Of a DNA stretch of 64,000 nucleotides, positions 1-11,976 are shown one piece after another. The DNA comes from Epithemia pelagica (taxonomy: Eukaryota > Bacillariophyta > Bacillariophyceae > Surirellales > Surirellaceae): contig OX337237.1 in NCBI GenBank assembly GCA_946965045.2, positions 496,001 to 560,000 of the forward strand, read 5' to 3'. A program made the translations under genes and the position numbers. The first letter of the stretch is position 1, and each line of letters starts with the position of its first letter. The notes under the pieces are model-generated. The model was not told the origin of the DNA and did not search any database. It saw only the letters and a program-made list of their open reading frames with translations.

Positions 1-1
1 C

Positions 2-2506
2 GCCACGACCCGTCCGTTGCACCATCCTGGTCATTGTCGTCGCCATTCCATGGTTGTCTTGTCCATGACTAGTAAATCACCGAAGGCTCCGAAGGATGAC
101 GAAACCCTCAAATACTACTACGATGAAAAACGGTGGAAAAAGGATAACCTTACGGATGGTCAAGAGAGGAGCTTAAATGTCAGTTTGGGATACCGAATTG
201 GGGATCTCAAAGAAGACAGTAATCGAGTCAATTTAATTCAAGAGGAGTTGAAGATCGACTTGCCTCACTTTTTAAAGACTGGCGAAGAAGTCCATCGTCA
301 ATCCGTCCCCTTGGACTCTTTGAGAATGGCTCCCTATGACTTTGGATTCAGCCTGCGCCTTGCTCACGACGAGGACCTGAAAGTTTTCTTGCAAGAATTG
401 GACAAGGTGAGACAATGGCACAAGGATGCCAAGATCCGTGATACATATCTTTCACCGACCTTGACAATAGTGCAATCAAGTGGAACGGGCAAATCGAGAC
501 TAATGATTGAGGCAAAGAAACAACTTGAGACAAAGAACATTGCATGCCGGACTATTTTACTATCATCGAAGGACCACGCCAACCTTGAAAAAGATACATT
601 TGATACCTCTTACTGCATTCCTGACACCCTGCCTGGAGAAGATGGTTTGAATAAAGCACGAGATATGTTTCGCAATATGATTTTCCATCAATGCGCCGAG
701 GCAATTTCAAAATCAAATCCAAATGGGGAACCGAACGAAAATGATCTGGCCGAGGTTATTCTGTTTTTCGACGAAGCACAACACCTGGCAAAGCACGGCG
801 GCTACTTGTTTCGAGTGCTGCGATGGATTCTTCGAGAGAACCCTGAAATTTCTCTCGACGAAAAGAAATATCGAATTGTTGCTGTTTTGGCGGGGACAAC
901 CACGTCATTGACCAATTTTTCCTCCGAAGTTGAGGCACAGTCGTCAGACACGAGAGTTCTTAACACCGAGGGCGCATATTTCGAGAAGGGGGAAACACCG
1001 TTTGACCCGTTCTTCATGTTCCGAACGATGGGATGTCTTGCAAACCACCCCGACGTTAGGACTCCTCAAAGCATGAGTGAAAGTGAATACGACAATATGA
1101 TTCGATATGGTCGTCCCTTGTTCGCAGCAATGCACAAGGAGAAAAGGTTGGGCAATAACGAGATCTTTGAAATTGCCAACAAGATTATCCTGGGAGATAT
1201 GACAATGCCTCTGGCGTCTTGTCTCAGTGTACTGGGAACTCGCATCCAGATGGGACAGACATCTGTTGCCATGGTGTCAAGACTAGTCTCCAAAGGCTAC
1301 GCTCACTTGACATCGTTTCAGCAGGCACCAAAGCGGTCTGACGTACCGTCTAAGGCAACATTTACGTTCTTGCCAGACCCTGTTTGCGCCCGGATCTGTA
1401 TGGCACTCATGGACAAGGACTTTGCTATCCAAGGTGGACGGAATGGGAGAGAACGTACGCTTGACGCGACTATCACTGGGAACAAGAAGACCTTTTGGTC
1501 CGCTAAGATGGGCGAGCTTTTTTCGAACAGTATATGCGAGGCCAACAAGGGGGACTACGGCGAAGTGGCATCGGCTTTGTTTTTGTTGTTTTGCGGAGAC
1601 ATTCTTCGCAAGAAGGCAGACCCTGACTACAAGACATTTTCAGTTGCCCTGGGTCAATATCTTGAACAGATTGCAAGAAATACCAATGCTACTGAGGATG
1701 ATGACCCGACGAACGTAGAATCAGGCCATGCGATATCAAATTGTCACGTGAATTTCATACAGTTGTTTCAATATAGATTCCACGTTGCATTGTCCGATCT
1801 TGGGCGGTCGGATTTTCTTGAGGGTTTGTACAACAAGGCTTGCGCAATATACTCTCCAAACAACCGGGAAGCAGCAGATTTGGTGTTTCCCTGCCGATCA
1901 ATGGCATTGTCAGGAAGGGTTGAGTACATTCCCATCTTTGTGAGTGTAAAGAATCAAGCTGAGGTGTATCCCGCGACGGCGAACGGCTTCCTGTCTGAAT
2001 CATTGAAGAAACTTCACTCAGCCGGTATCACAAAAGGTTTGTTGCTCCTGTGTCTCGTTGGACAAGATCGGGAGGATTTGAGACGGTCAGACTATAACAA
2101 TGTTCTCGGCAAGAAGAGAACCGATAGCTTGTCCTCATTGAAGTTGGACGATGAGCTAAAGAAAGCCGTATGTAGCAACGTTGACAATTTGAGAGAAAAG
2201 CTGGTTCCCAAGATGTTTTGCATTCATAAAGACGAATTTGGTATCTATGAGGCTGTTATGGCTTCCAAGTCGCAGAAAGCGTTTCAACGAGCCGATGTGT
2301 TTACAATGCACCATGAGCTTTTGCATGAGGAACAAAAAGAAAGTGACAAGAACACCCAGTTGCCGTCCTTTGTATCCTCGTTTAGGAAAGAGCCGAGGGA
2401 TTTGTATAAGAAAACGTTGGGTTGCGTGAGTAAGTATTCCACGAGACTGACTGATGTGAAGGAATCCAAGCTAGAGAAGTCTCTAGAGGATGAAGCAAAA
2501 GACTAA
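2..2506 (+). CDS. Copy A: CR-type P-loop NTPase with nuclease-like C-terminus, 5' end cut by window
   Basis: The frame is open from base 2 and matches copy C from its residue 32 on, so the real ATG and signal peptide lie about 90 bases before the window; TTG at 17 is an internal leucine codon. Seen: Walker A SSGTGKS (lysine codon 491-493), Walker B ILFFDEAQ, a sensor-like AVLAGTTTS, then GRPLFAA, and a C-terminal block with ADLVF and EYIPIFVSVKN that fits a PD-(D/E)xK nuclease core. The order NTPase then nuclease, with the SSGTGKS/LAGT pattern, is that of Crinkler/CR and RHS proteins, thought to derive from transposon-borne NTPase-nuclease modules. The function in this organism is not known; nucleic-acid or effector-like activity is inference. 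This is the only signal-peptide-type copy without the early TAG, so it is potentially functional. Confidence 0.72.
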   Translation, partial: ATTRPLHHPGHCRRHSMVVLSMTSKSPKAPKDDETLKYYYDEKRWKKDNLTDGQERSLNVSLGYRIGDLKEDSNRVNLIQEELKIDLPHFLKTGEEVHRQSVPLDSLRMAPYDFGFSLRLAHDEDLKVFLQELDKVRQWHKDAKIRDTYLSPTLTIVQSSGTGKSRLMIEAKKQLETKNIACRTILLSSKDHANLEKDTFDTSYCIPDTLPGEDGLNKARDMFRNMIFHQCAEAISKSNPNGEPNENDLAEVILFFDEAQHLAKHGGYLFRVLRWILRENPEISLDEKKYRIVAVLAGTTTSLTNFSSEVEAQSSDTRVLNTEGAYFEKGETPFDPFFMFRTMGCLANHPDVRTPQSMSESEYDNMIRYGRPLFAAMHKEKRLGNNEIFEIANKIILGDMTMPLASCLSVLGTRIQMGQTSVAMVSRLVSKGYAHLTSFQQAPKRSDVPSKATFTFLPDPVCARICMALMDKDFAIQGGRNGRERTLDATITGNKKTFWSAKMGELFSNSICEANKGDYGEVASALFLLFCGDILRKKADPDYKTFSVALGQYLEQIARNTNATEDDDPTNVESGHAISNCHVNFIQLFQYRFHVALSDLGRSDFLEGLYNKACAIYSPNNREAADLVFPCRSMALSGRVEYIPIFVSVKNQAEVYPATANGFLSESLKKLHSAGITKGLLLLCLVGQDREDLRRSDYNNVLGKKRTDSLSSLKLDDELKKAVCSNVDNLREKLVPKMFCIHKDEFGIYEAVMASKSQKAFQRADVFTMHHELLHEEQKESDKNTQLPSFVSSFRKEPRDLYKKTLGCVSKYSTRLTDVKESKLEKSLEDEAKD

Positions 2507-2784
2507 GTAGAGTATTATCGCTGAGATTTTGTCTTTATTTTTCGTGAAGTGACATTTAGTGAGTTTTGAGTTCGAGCAGTATCCCGCATAGGAGGTGACG
2601 TACCGGTGTCACTTGAGGGATCGACGAGGCGCACATCCCGCAGTTGCCGCCCCGCAACTCACTCAAAGCGTGCGAGCTCTTCTAAGAAAAGCTCGATGTT
2701 GCCGTTCAGGTTGACATACATTTCTTCCCCATCGCGTCGTACTCATCTTTGGGTCCTCCTGTCTGGACAACGTGGACTGTGTGG

Positions 2785-3679
2785 TCATGAAACATCCATG
2801 CCAACTGTCCCAATGAGGTGCCACTCATGCGACCATTTGTTTTTCATCGGGATAACCATTCCTCTCATGCTGAACTCATAGTCTTGCTGGCTTTGGTTTT
2901 GCCTCCGCCGACCATAGGACAAGTCCAAATCGGCACACGTTTCCACGGATTCAGTCAAGGCTTGTTGATCGGCATTCGTCCAGGTCAAGGTGGTAGTGGC
3001 ATTGCGTAGAATGCGCCGTCGTTCTTGTTCTTAAGCGACATGCGCATATCCACATTGGAGAGCGACCATCACGACGGTATCCGGGGCCTCTGCGGTTTGG
3101 TCCACAACTTGTTGCAAGACTTGACGTCAGGCGGCTTGTTCCGTGTCATTGCAAACACGGTAGTGTGTCCAAGCCAAGAGAGTTCGATTCTTCATCTCTA
3201 GATTTATTGTGGTTGGCGACATAGGACAGGACGGTCCGCGCCGTGGTGGAATCCAGGACGGTTTCCATGAACAAGGCATGGGCGGGAGTGGCCTGACACT
3301 CCATGTACTTTTCAAGCCAGGCCGAGGGTCCAATGGCCACGGCCGCATTGTCATTGCCATTGTTGCTGCGTCGGGTCAAGGCTTTCCCTGGAGTGGTACT
3401 CTTGGTATCGTGGAGATCAAACGCGGTGCCCTGTCTCGCTCGACCCGCGGCCAAGTCCAAGCTCGTTTGGGCATCTTGTCGACTGCAGTGCGGTTGATGC
3501 GGACTCTGAATGACGCGGTGCAACAGGACACGCGTCAAATGACGGAGGGAATACTTGAACGAATCATCATATCCAGTGGCCTCAATCAAGGTAAAGCGTG
3601 TCAAGGCGGCCCGATCTTGGGTCGTTTCCACCATTTCGCAATCCAAGGCAAAAAGTTTGGGCGCTTGTTGTGGTTGTTG
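2785..3679 (-). pseudogene. REXO/Rex-type DEDDh 3'-5' exonuclease relic, copy 1
   Basis: On the minus strand the frame reads KLFALDCEMVETT, the Exo I motif (D-x-E) of REXO/Rex RNA exonucleases, and soon after SLRHLTRVLL followed by HCSRQDA, which fits Exo III (H-x4-D). The central part with Exo II, normally around 80-100 residues, is missing between them. Downstream the homologous frame continues with a frameshift near 3175 and two in-frame stops (TGA and TAA) before ending at 2785. A stop just upstream of the QQPQQAPK stretch means that any 5' exon would have to be spliced in. A deleted core plus several stops indicate a pseudogene. It was carried passively in the spacer repeat and has the same lesions in the other copies. 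Confidence 0.62.
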
Positions 3680-5411
3680 TTGCTCTTGTTATGATTTTAG
3701 TGTGGTTGTGGTTGTTGCAGGCCAAGATGGTGGTCAAGAGGGTGGTCAAGTCTTGCACGAGCAATTGGTGGAGGGCTCGGGTCGCTGTATGGACTTCCAG
3801 GACCACGACACATGCGACACTGACGGGATTGTGCAAACACAGCCAGGCCGGGGAAGACCCTTGTATCGAACGGCAGATGACGACGAAGCTTAATGGTACG
3901 ATCGTTTCGTTCCGGGTGCCAATTTGGTGGTATCATTGATCTCGGGTGGTGTTACTGTTATGGTGGTGGATGTTGGCATGGCGAGGCTGAACAAAATATC
4001 TCCATGATGCGATCCTTCGAGCAGACGTCCTTCGGGACAACCACGTCTCCAATAAAAGGTGGCAGCCACCGTGTCGTCACTATGGTCGTCGTCGTCGTCT
4101 GCTGTAGTGGTAGTTGCATCGCCAGGGTCATCTGGTTGCTCTTGTGGTGGACCACACGGGCGTGAACGACGACGATGCCTCACCAAGGTGCGCCATTCAT
4201 ACAACTCGTGGACCGACACGAGGCCACTGACACTGGCATGTATGGCGACGGTGCTCCATCGTTTGCGCAACTTTTTGTATCGACCCTTGTCCTATTTCGT
4301 CTACCCATTTTGGTCTATGGTCGTTGTTGGGTTGTGGTGGTTTGGTTCTTGGTTCCTGGGTGCTGCGGCAGCTTCTATTCCCCCAGCAAGACGTGTGTGT
4401 ATATGTATTTGTATGTATGTATGAAGGTTGTTGTGGTTGTGGAACACAACGTTCTCGGCGGACATTCCAGTCGATGTGGTGGGCGATGCAACATGTTTCT
4501 CTTGTCGTGCTCTCGGTTGTTCTCTTCTTGTTCAATCTCTTTGTTGATCGGTTCTCTTGTTTGATCTCTTTTGCTACGCAGAATCCAGGTGCTACATGAC
4601 AATAGGACTACAAAAGTTTCAAGTTTTATGTCATGTTCTGCTCTGTTGTTTTCTTGTTGCGTGCTTGTTGCCCCGCCCCGTACAGACCATACGGACTCCT
4701 TGCAAATTCTATTTTTCAATTTTCATGGCTGCATCCCATTCCTCCACCAGTCTCAACAGACTGCTGGTGCATGCGGAGAGTCTCCCACTCTTGCTGTGAG
4801 CCTTTCAAGGACCATTGAACGGAATACCGATGTTTGGACAATCATGGTTGAAGCCCTGTGTGGTTTCTCGGGAGACATTTTTGTTTCAATTGGCATTGCT
4901 GGACGACCTACAATGTGTTTAGCTTGAAAGCAGTGCCTTCACCGAACATCCATCTAGGTAGGGAAGTATGAAACAACTGTAACACATCTCTTTCACGGGT
5001 GGCTTGGATCTGTTCTTGGAAGCCAACCGCACATGTACGATGGCGAGCGACATTTGACTAACAGCAATCATTTATCGCAAGATTTATCAAACTCTCAGTG
5101 GCACCCAATCCTTGTTAATTCCCAACAAACCAACAAATTACGTTGAGCATGAAACGCTCTTTTTCCGTTAGCAGTTGAGCGTCTCTGTGGAGGCCGTTTC
5201 CAATCGGTGCGTAAGTTTCGTGCGAACATCTTGGTTGACAAGCTTGACTCGTCCATCTGTGACCCTGAACTTACCATATAAGATGCTGTTGCGCAGATAT
5301 TTGATTTGGCAATGCTCCAGGCAAAGGCGCACAGGGCGACCCTATTTATCATTTGTCGTATGCCTCCCCCCAAGCTTTTCACAGCCAGCAATTTCCAGGG
5401 ATTCAACTTCG

Positions 5412-5813
5412 CTACAGACCAATATTGTGGTCGGACAAATGCCTCCAGATTGTTAGCAGGAACAATGAAAATGAACCGATCTTTGTCAAAGACAACAGGT
5501 GTGGCTCGTCGTCGACTTGCAATGCTTGTATTTTTTGTCGCTCTTCTTCCCAAACCTTGGATTCTTCTTCTTCTTTTTGTGCCTTGCGTCCTTTTCCTGC
5601 TTCTTCTCGACGTTTTCGTACTTCGGCCGATTTGGTCATGTTGCGACTGTGATCGTGACAGGTCCAGCGGAGGCTGCTTTCTTGTTTTTTCCTCTCCTCC
5701 TCCACACGGGCAGCGGCAGCCACTGTGGAAAAAGGATCGTGGTTGCTACATGCTGTCGTTCGTTCCTTGTCGTCGTAGTCCTCGTCATCCTCTTCATCTT
5801 CGGCCTTCGGCAT
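5412..5813 (-). CDS. Conserved acidic/lysine-rich minus-strand frame in spacer, copy 1
   Basis: A 133-codon frame starting MPKAEDEEDDEDYDD, followed by a long charged helix (RKRREEAGKGRKAQKEEEESKVWEEE). The composition is like that of nucleolar or RNA-processing proteins. Just upstream in another frame is MAKGRFNKRGVGPRGDSG (ATG at 5878), suggesting a frameshifted older start. It may be the 5' part of the same decayed gene as the exonuclease relic, but the 1.7 kb between them shows no convincing exon. Length differences in later copies (-33 and +9 nt) keep the frame. No family is recognised and it could be non-coding. Confidence 0.3.
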   Translation of the reverse strand: MPKAEDEEDDEDYDDKERTTACSNHDPFSTVAAAARVEEERKKQESSLRWTCHDHSRNMTKSAEVRKRREEAGKGRKAQKEEEESKVWEEERQKIQALQVDDEPHLLSLTKIGSFSLFLLTIWRHLSDHNIGL

Positions 5814-6190
5814 TTATCGGCCTTTCCGGAATCTCCACGAGGACCAACTCCACGTTTGTTGAATCGTCCCTTGGCCATGGTGATGCTGTTGCGGGGATTG
5901 CTTTCGGTGGATAGAATGGAACGATATCTGATAGCGTTCATCTACCTGTCGTCGTGGCTGTCGTGACGATGTCGTCCGACAATGGGAGTAACTCGACTTT
6001 GTGGCTTTGAATGTCCTGATGACTGTCGTGAGAATGTCGTGATTGTCGAAAAAATGTCGTATTCGCATCGTTAACTCGTACTCAATACTCAATACTAAAC
6101 TCAGCCGTCCTTCTTGGCGGTTCAATTTTTGTTTCATTTGTGAAAAACTCTTGAAACAACCACCGAGAGCGAGTCATTTCTTTGCCATCA

Positions 6191-6259
6191 ATGGTCAACG
6201 TTGTATCTTTGGATCCAGAGAAACCGTTCTCCCATGAACCATCCATCTATCTACAATAG
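6191..6259 (+). promoter_or_regulatory. Upstream ORF overlapping the copy B start
   Basis: A 22-codon ATG...TAG frame begins 43 nt before the proposed ATG of copy B and overlaps it in another frame. If the transcript starts upstream of 6191, it would reduce initiation at 6234. The same arrangement is present before copies D and E. The transcript start is not known. Confidence 0.3.
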
Positions 6260-9067
6260 CGCACGGACTGCGTTACACCACCTGAGAACGAGATGGGTCG
6301 GTCCGCGAGATCTGCAGATTCCTTCTTCATCCCGTAAGTTCCAGGCTTTTCTCCTTGCGACTATTGCTGAGAATGTGTACTAGCTAGATAACCCAAGTCG
6401 TACAAAGCTCATGGCGCCTTTCGAACAGGTGCATCTGTAGATGGACCTTGTATGGAACACCGCTGTTGGACTGTTGCTCCGTATTCCGCCTAGCATTCGA
6501 ATAGGATTTGTCTTACCCTTTCCCTCACCGCTGTCTTGTGCTCCCTAGGTAATGCTTTACTGCGGAACCTTTCAAAGGCTTACGTAGCAACCACTGCTAA
6601 AATACCTGGAACGAAAGAAGCTAATGTTAGCAAATCACCGAAGGTTCCGAAGAATAACGAAACCCTCAAATACTACTACGATGAAAAACGGTGGAAAAAG
6701 GATAACCTCACGGTGCAGCAAGAGAAACGCTTAAGTGTTAATCTTGAAATGCCAATTGAGAGTCTCAATGATGAAGAAGATGACATTTTTATTGGGATTC
6801 AAAAAATGTTGAAGATCGACTTGCCTCACTTTTTAAAGACTGGCGAAGAAGTCCATCGTCAATCCGTCCCCTTGGACTCTTTGAGAATGGCTCCCTATGA
6901 CTTTGGATTCAGCCTGCGCCTTGCTCACGACGAGGACCTGAAAGTTTTCTTGCAAGAATTGGACAAGGTGAGACAATGGCACAAGGATGCCAAAATCCGT
7001 GATACATATCTTTCACCGACCTTGACAATAGTGCAATCTAGTGGAACGGGCAAATCGAGACTGATCACGGAGGCAAAGAAACAACTTGAGACAAATAAGC
7101 TTGCATGCCGAACTATTTTACTATCATCGAAGGACCACGCCAACCTTGAAAAAGATACATTTGATACCTCTTACTGCATTCCTGACACCCTGCCTGGAGA
7201 AGATGGTTTGAATAAAGCACGAGATATGTTTCGCAATATGATTTTCCATCAATGCGCCGAGGCAATTTCAAAATCAAATCCAAATGGGGAACCGAACGAA
7301 AATGATCCGACCGAGGTTATTCTGTTTTTCGACGAAGCTCAACACCTGGGAAAGCACGGCGGCTACTTGTTTCGTGTGCTGCGATGGATTCTTCGAGAGA
7401 ACCCTGAAATTTCTAATGACAAAAAGAAATATCGAATTGTTGCTGTTTTGGCGGGTACAACGACGTCATTGACCAATTTTTTCCCCGAAGTTGAGGCACA
7501 GTCGTCAGACACGAGAGTTCTTAACACCAAGGGCGCATATTTCGAGAAGGGGGAAACACCGTTTGACCCGTTCTTCATGTTCCGAACGATGGGATGTCTT
7601 GCAAACCACCCCGACGTTAGGACTCCTCAAAGCATGAGTGAAAGTGAATACGACAATATGATTCGATATGGTCGTCCCTTGTTCGCAGCAATGCACAAGG
7701 AGAAAAGGTTGGGCAATAACGAGATCTTTGAAATTGCCAACAAGATTATCCTGGGAGATATGACAATGCCTCTGGCGTCTTGTCTCAGTGTACTGGGAAC
7801 TCGTATCCAGATGGGACAGACATCTGTTGCCATGGTGTCAAGACTAGTCTCCAAAGGCTACGCTCACTTGACATCGTTTCAGCAGGCACCAAAGCGGTCT
7901 GACGTACCGTCTAAGGCAACATTTACGTTCTTGCCAGACCCTGTTTGCGCCCGGATCTGTATGGCACTCATGGACAAGGACTTTGCTATCCAAGGTGGAC
8001 GGAATGGGAGAGAACGTACGCTTGACGCGACTATCACTGGGAACAAGAAGACCTTTTGGTCCGCTAAGATGGGCGAGCTTTTTTCGAACAGTATATGCGA
8101 GGCCAACAAGGGGGACTACGGCGAAGTGGCATCGGCTTTGTTTTTGTTGTTTTGCGGAGACATTCTTCGCAAGAAGGCAGACCCTGACTACAAGACATTC
8201 TCAGTTGCCCTGGGTCAATATCTTGAACAGATTGCAAGAAATGCCAATGCTACTGAGGATGATGACCCGACGAACGTAGAATCAGGCCATGCGATATCAA
8301 ATTGTCACGTGAATTTCATACAGTTGTTTCAATATAGATTCCACATTGCATTGTCCGATCTTGGGCGGTCGGATTTTCTTGAGGGTTTGTACAACAAGGC
8401 TTGCGCAGTATACTCTCCAAACAACCGGGAAGCAGTAGATTTGGTGGTTCCCTGTCGATCAATGGCATCGTCAGGAAGGGTTGAGTACATACCCATCTTT
8501 GTGAGTGTAAAGAATCAAGCTGAGGTGTATCCCGCGACGGCGAACGGCTTCCTGTCTGAATCATTGAAGAAACTTCACTCAGCCGGTATCACAAAAGGTT
8601 TGTTGCTCCTGTGTCTCGTTGGACAAGATCGGGAGGATTTGAGACGGTCAGACTATAACAATGTTCTCGGCAAGAAGAGAACCGATAGCTTGTCCTCATT
8701 GAAGTTGGACGATGAGCTAAAGAAAGCCGTATGTAGCAACGTTGACAATTTGAGAGAAAAGCTGGTTCCCAAGATGTTTTGCATTCATAAAGACGAATTT
8801 GGTATCTATGAGGCTGTTATGGCTTCCAAGTCGCAGAAAGCGTTTCAACGAGCCGATGTGTTTACAATGCACCATGAGCTTTTGCATGAGGAACAAAAAG
8901 AAAGTGACAAGAACACCCAGTTGCCGTCCTTTGTATCCTCGTTTAGGAAAGAGCCGAGGGATTTGTATAAGAAAACGTTGGGTTGCGTGAGTAAGTATTC
9001 CACGAGACTGACTGATGTGAAGGAATCCAAGCTAGAGAAGTCTCTAGAGGATGAAGCAAAAGACTAA
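6234..9067 (+). CDS. Copy B: CR-type NTPase-nuclease, spliced, mitochondrial-type N-terminus, intact
   Basis: Model: exon 1 6234-6333 and exon 2 6549-9067, giving 872 residues. The intron splits an Arg codon in phase 1, and both sides join in frame. There is no ATG in the exon 2 frame before the conserved core, which supports the splice. The first 55 residues are rich in Arg, Ser, Ala and Leu with only one acidic residue, like a mitochondrial presequence. The core has Walker A SSGTGKS (K202), Walker B FFDEAQ (D295, E296), LAGTTTS, GRPLFAA and the nuclease-like EYIPIFVSVKN (K688), where Ser stands in for the usual Glu/Gln of ExK/QxK. It has its own version of the variable patch (6710-6810). 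Reaction and partners are unknown; the CR/RHS family assignment rests on motif order. Confidence 0.7.
6334..6548 (+). other. Intron of copy B
   Basis: 215 nt. It starts GTAAGT and ends in a pyrimidine-rich run before CTAG. Exon joining restores one continuous frame from ATG 6234. The same intron is 216 nt in copies D (29731-29946) and E (44586-44801), with one extra T. Confidence 0.65.
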
Positions 9068-9346
9068 GTAGAGTATTATCGCTGAGACTTTGTCTTTATT
9101 TTTCGTGAAGTGACATTTAGTGAGTTTTGAGTTCGAGCAGTATCCCGCATAGGAGGTGACGTACTGGTGTCACTTGAGGGATCGACGAGGCGCACATCCC
9201 GCAGTTGCCGCCCCGCAACTCACTCAAAGCGTGCGAGCTCTTCTAAAGAAAAGCTCGATGTTGCCGTTCAGGTTGACATACATTTCTTCCCCATCGCGTC
9301 GTACTCATCTTTGGGTCCTCCTGTCTGGACAACGTGGACTGTGTGG

Positions 9347-10241
9347 TCATGAAACATCCATGCCAACTGTCCCAATGAGGTGCCACTCATGCGACCATTT
9401 GTTTTTCATCGGGATAACCATTCCTCTCATGCTGAACTCATAGTCTTGCTGGCTTTGGTTTTGCCTCCGCCGACCATAGGACAAGTCCAAATCGGCACAC
9501 ATTTCCACGGATTCAGTCAAGGCTTGTTGATCGGCATTCGTCCAGGTCAAGGTGGTAGTGGCATTGCGTAGAATGCGCCGTCGTTCTTGTTCTTAAGCGA
9601 CATGCGCATATCCACATTGGAGAGCGACCATCACGACGGTATCCGGGGCCTCTGCGGTTTGGTCCACAACTTGTTGCAAGACTTGACGTCAGGCGGCTTG
9701 TTCCGTGTCATTGCAAACACGGTAGTGTGTCCAAGCCAAGAGAGTTCGATTCTTCATCTCTAGATTTATTGTGGTTGGCGACATAGGACAGGACGGTCCG
9801 CGCCGTGGTGGAATCCAGGACGGTTTCCATGAACAAGGCATGGGCGGGAGTGGCCTGACACTCCATGTACTTTTCAAGCCAGGCCGAGGGTCCAATGGCC
9901 ACGGCCGCATTGTCATTGCCATTGTTGCTGCGTCGGGTCAAGGCTTTCCCTGGAGTGGTACTCTTGGTATCGTGGAGATCAAACGCGGTGCCCTGTCTCG
10001 CTCGACCCGCGGCCAAGTCCAAGCTCGTTTGGGCATCTTGTCGACTGCAGTGCGGTTGATGCGGACTCTGAATGACGCGGTGCAACAGGACACGCGTCAA
10101 ATGACGGAGGGAATACTTGAACGAATCATCATATCCAGTGGCCTCAATCAAGGTAAAGCGTGTCAAGGCGGCCCGATCTTGGGTCGTTTCCACCATTTCG
10201 CAATCCAAGGCAAAAAGTTTGGGCGCTTGTTGTGGTTGTTG
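9347..10241 (-). pseudogene. REXO-type exonuclease relic, copy 2
   Basis: Same structure and lesions as copy 1: FALDCEMVE, the missing centre with Exo II, HCSRQDA, then the frameshift and stops. Confidence 0.6.
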
Positions 10242-11976
10242 TTGCTCTTGTTATGATTTTTAGTGTGGTTGTGGTTGTTGCAGGCCAAGATGGTGGTCAA
10301 GAGGGTGGTCAAGTCTTGCACGAGCAATTGGTGGAGGGCTCGGGTCGCTGTATGGACTTCCAGGACCACGACACATGCGACACTGACGGGATTGTGCAAA
10401 CACAGCCAGGCCGGGGAAGACCCTTGTATCGAACGGCAGATGACGACGAAGCTTAATGGTACGATCGTTTCGTTCCGGGTGCCAATTTGGTGGTATCATT
10501 GATCTCGGGTGGTGTTACTGTTATGGTGGTGGATGTTGGCATGGCGAGGCTGAACAAAATATCTCCATGATGCGATCCTTCGAGCAGACGTCCTTCGGGA
10601 CAACCACGTCTCCAATAAAAGGTGGCAGCCACCGTGTCGTCACTATGGTCGTCGTCGTCGTCTGCTGTAGTGGTAGTTGCATCGCCAGGGTCATCTGGTT
10701 GCTCTTGTGGTGGACCACACGGGCGTGAACGACGACGATGCCTCACCAAGGTGCGCCATTCATACAACTCGTGGACCGACACGAGGCCACTGACACTGGC
10801 ATGTATGGCGACGGTGCTCCATCGTTTGCGCAACTTTTTGTATCGACCCTTGTCCTATTTCGTCTACCCATTTTGGTCTATGGTCGTTGTTGGGTTGTGG
10901 TGGTTTGGTTCTTGGTTCCTGGGTGCTGCGGCAGCTTCTATTCCCCCAGCAAGACGTTTGTGTGTATATGTATTTGTATGTATGTATGAAGGTTGTTGTG
11001 GTTGTGGAACACAACGTTCTCGGCGGACATTCCAGTCGATGTGGTGGGCGATGCAACATGTTTCTCTTGTCGTGCTCTCGGTTGTTCTCTTCTTGTTCAA
11101 TCTCTTTGTTGATCGGTTCTCTTGTTTGATCTCTTTTGCTACGCAGAATCCAGGTGCTACATGACAATAGGACTACAAAAGTTTCAAGTTTTATGTCATG
11201 TTCTGCTCTGTTGTTTTCTTGTTGCGTGCTTGTTGCCCCGCCCCGTACAGACCATACGGACTCCTTGCAAATTCTATTTTTCAATTTTCATGGCTGCATC
11301 CCATTCCTCCACCAGTCTCAACAGACTGCTGGTGCATGCGGGGAATCTCCCACTCTTGCTGTGAGCCTTTCAAGGACCATTGAACGGAATACCGATGTTT
11401 GGACAATCATGGTTGAAGCCCTGTGTGGTTTCTCGGGAGACATTTTTGTTTCAATTGGCATTGCTGGACGACCTACAATGTGTTTAGCTTGAAAGCAGTG
11501 CCTTCACCGAACATCCATCTAGGTAGGGAAGTATGAAACAACTGTAACACATCTCTTTCACGGGTGGCTTGGATCTGTTCTTGGAAGCCAACCGCACATG
11601 TACGATGGCGAGCGACATTTGACTAACAGCAATCATTTATCGCAAGATTTATCAAACTCTCAGTGGCACCCAATCCTTGTTAATTCCCAACAAACCAACA
11701 AATTACGTTGAGCATGAAACGCTCTTTTTCCGTTAGCAGTTGAGCGTCTCTGTGGAGGCCGTTTCCAATCGGTGCGTAAGTTTCGTGCGAACATCTTGGT
11801 TGACAAGCTTGACTCGTCCATCTGTGACCCTGAACTTACCATATAAGATGCTGTTGCGCAGATATTTGATTTGGCAATGCTCCAGGCAAAGGCGCACAGG
11901 GCGACCCTATTTATCATTTGTCGTATGCCTCCCCCCAAGCTTTTCACAGCCAGCAATTTCCAGGGATTCAACTTCG

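Larger units (their letters stand above)
2507..6233. repeat. Spacer repeat, copy 1 (complete)
   Basis: About 3.7 kb between copies A and B. It recurs almost unchanged after every array gene (9068-12653, 25935-29630, 32463-33223 plus 41513-44485, 47320-50912, 55889-56682). It contains the minus-strand exonuclease relic (2785-3679), GT/TTG-rich low-complexity tracts, a GTGTGTATATGTATTTGTATGTATG-like microsatellite near 4391-4424 that varies in length between copies, and a conserved minus-strand reading frame at 5412-5813. The last 40 bases before 6234 probably form the leader of copy B. Nothing else gene-like is supported; the many other reading frames are not coherent. Confidence 0.85.

Noticed and set aside
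17-19. TTG at 17 as the start of copy A
   Set aside because: Alignment to copy C shows it is an internal Leu codon; the true start is upstream of the window.
348-2469. Many 60-98-codon frames on both strands inside the CR-type genes
   Set aside because: They overlap the long main frame, lack recognisable motifs and recur in each copy only because the DNA is repeated.
5095-5553. 152-codon minus-strand frame in the spacer (also in other copies)
   Set aside because: No motif recognised, overlaps the charged frame at 5412-5813, and no start or splice context supports it.
5306-5914. 202-codon plus-strand frame with hydrophobic runs
   Set aside because: The apparent membrane segments arise from CTTCTTCTTCTT repeats opposite the charged minus-strand frame; no other evidence.
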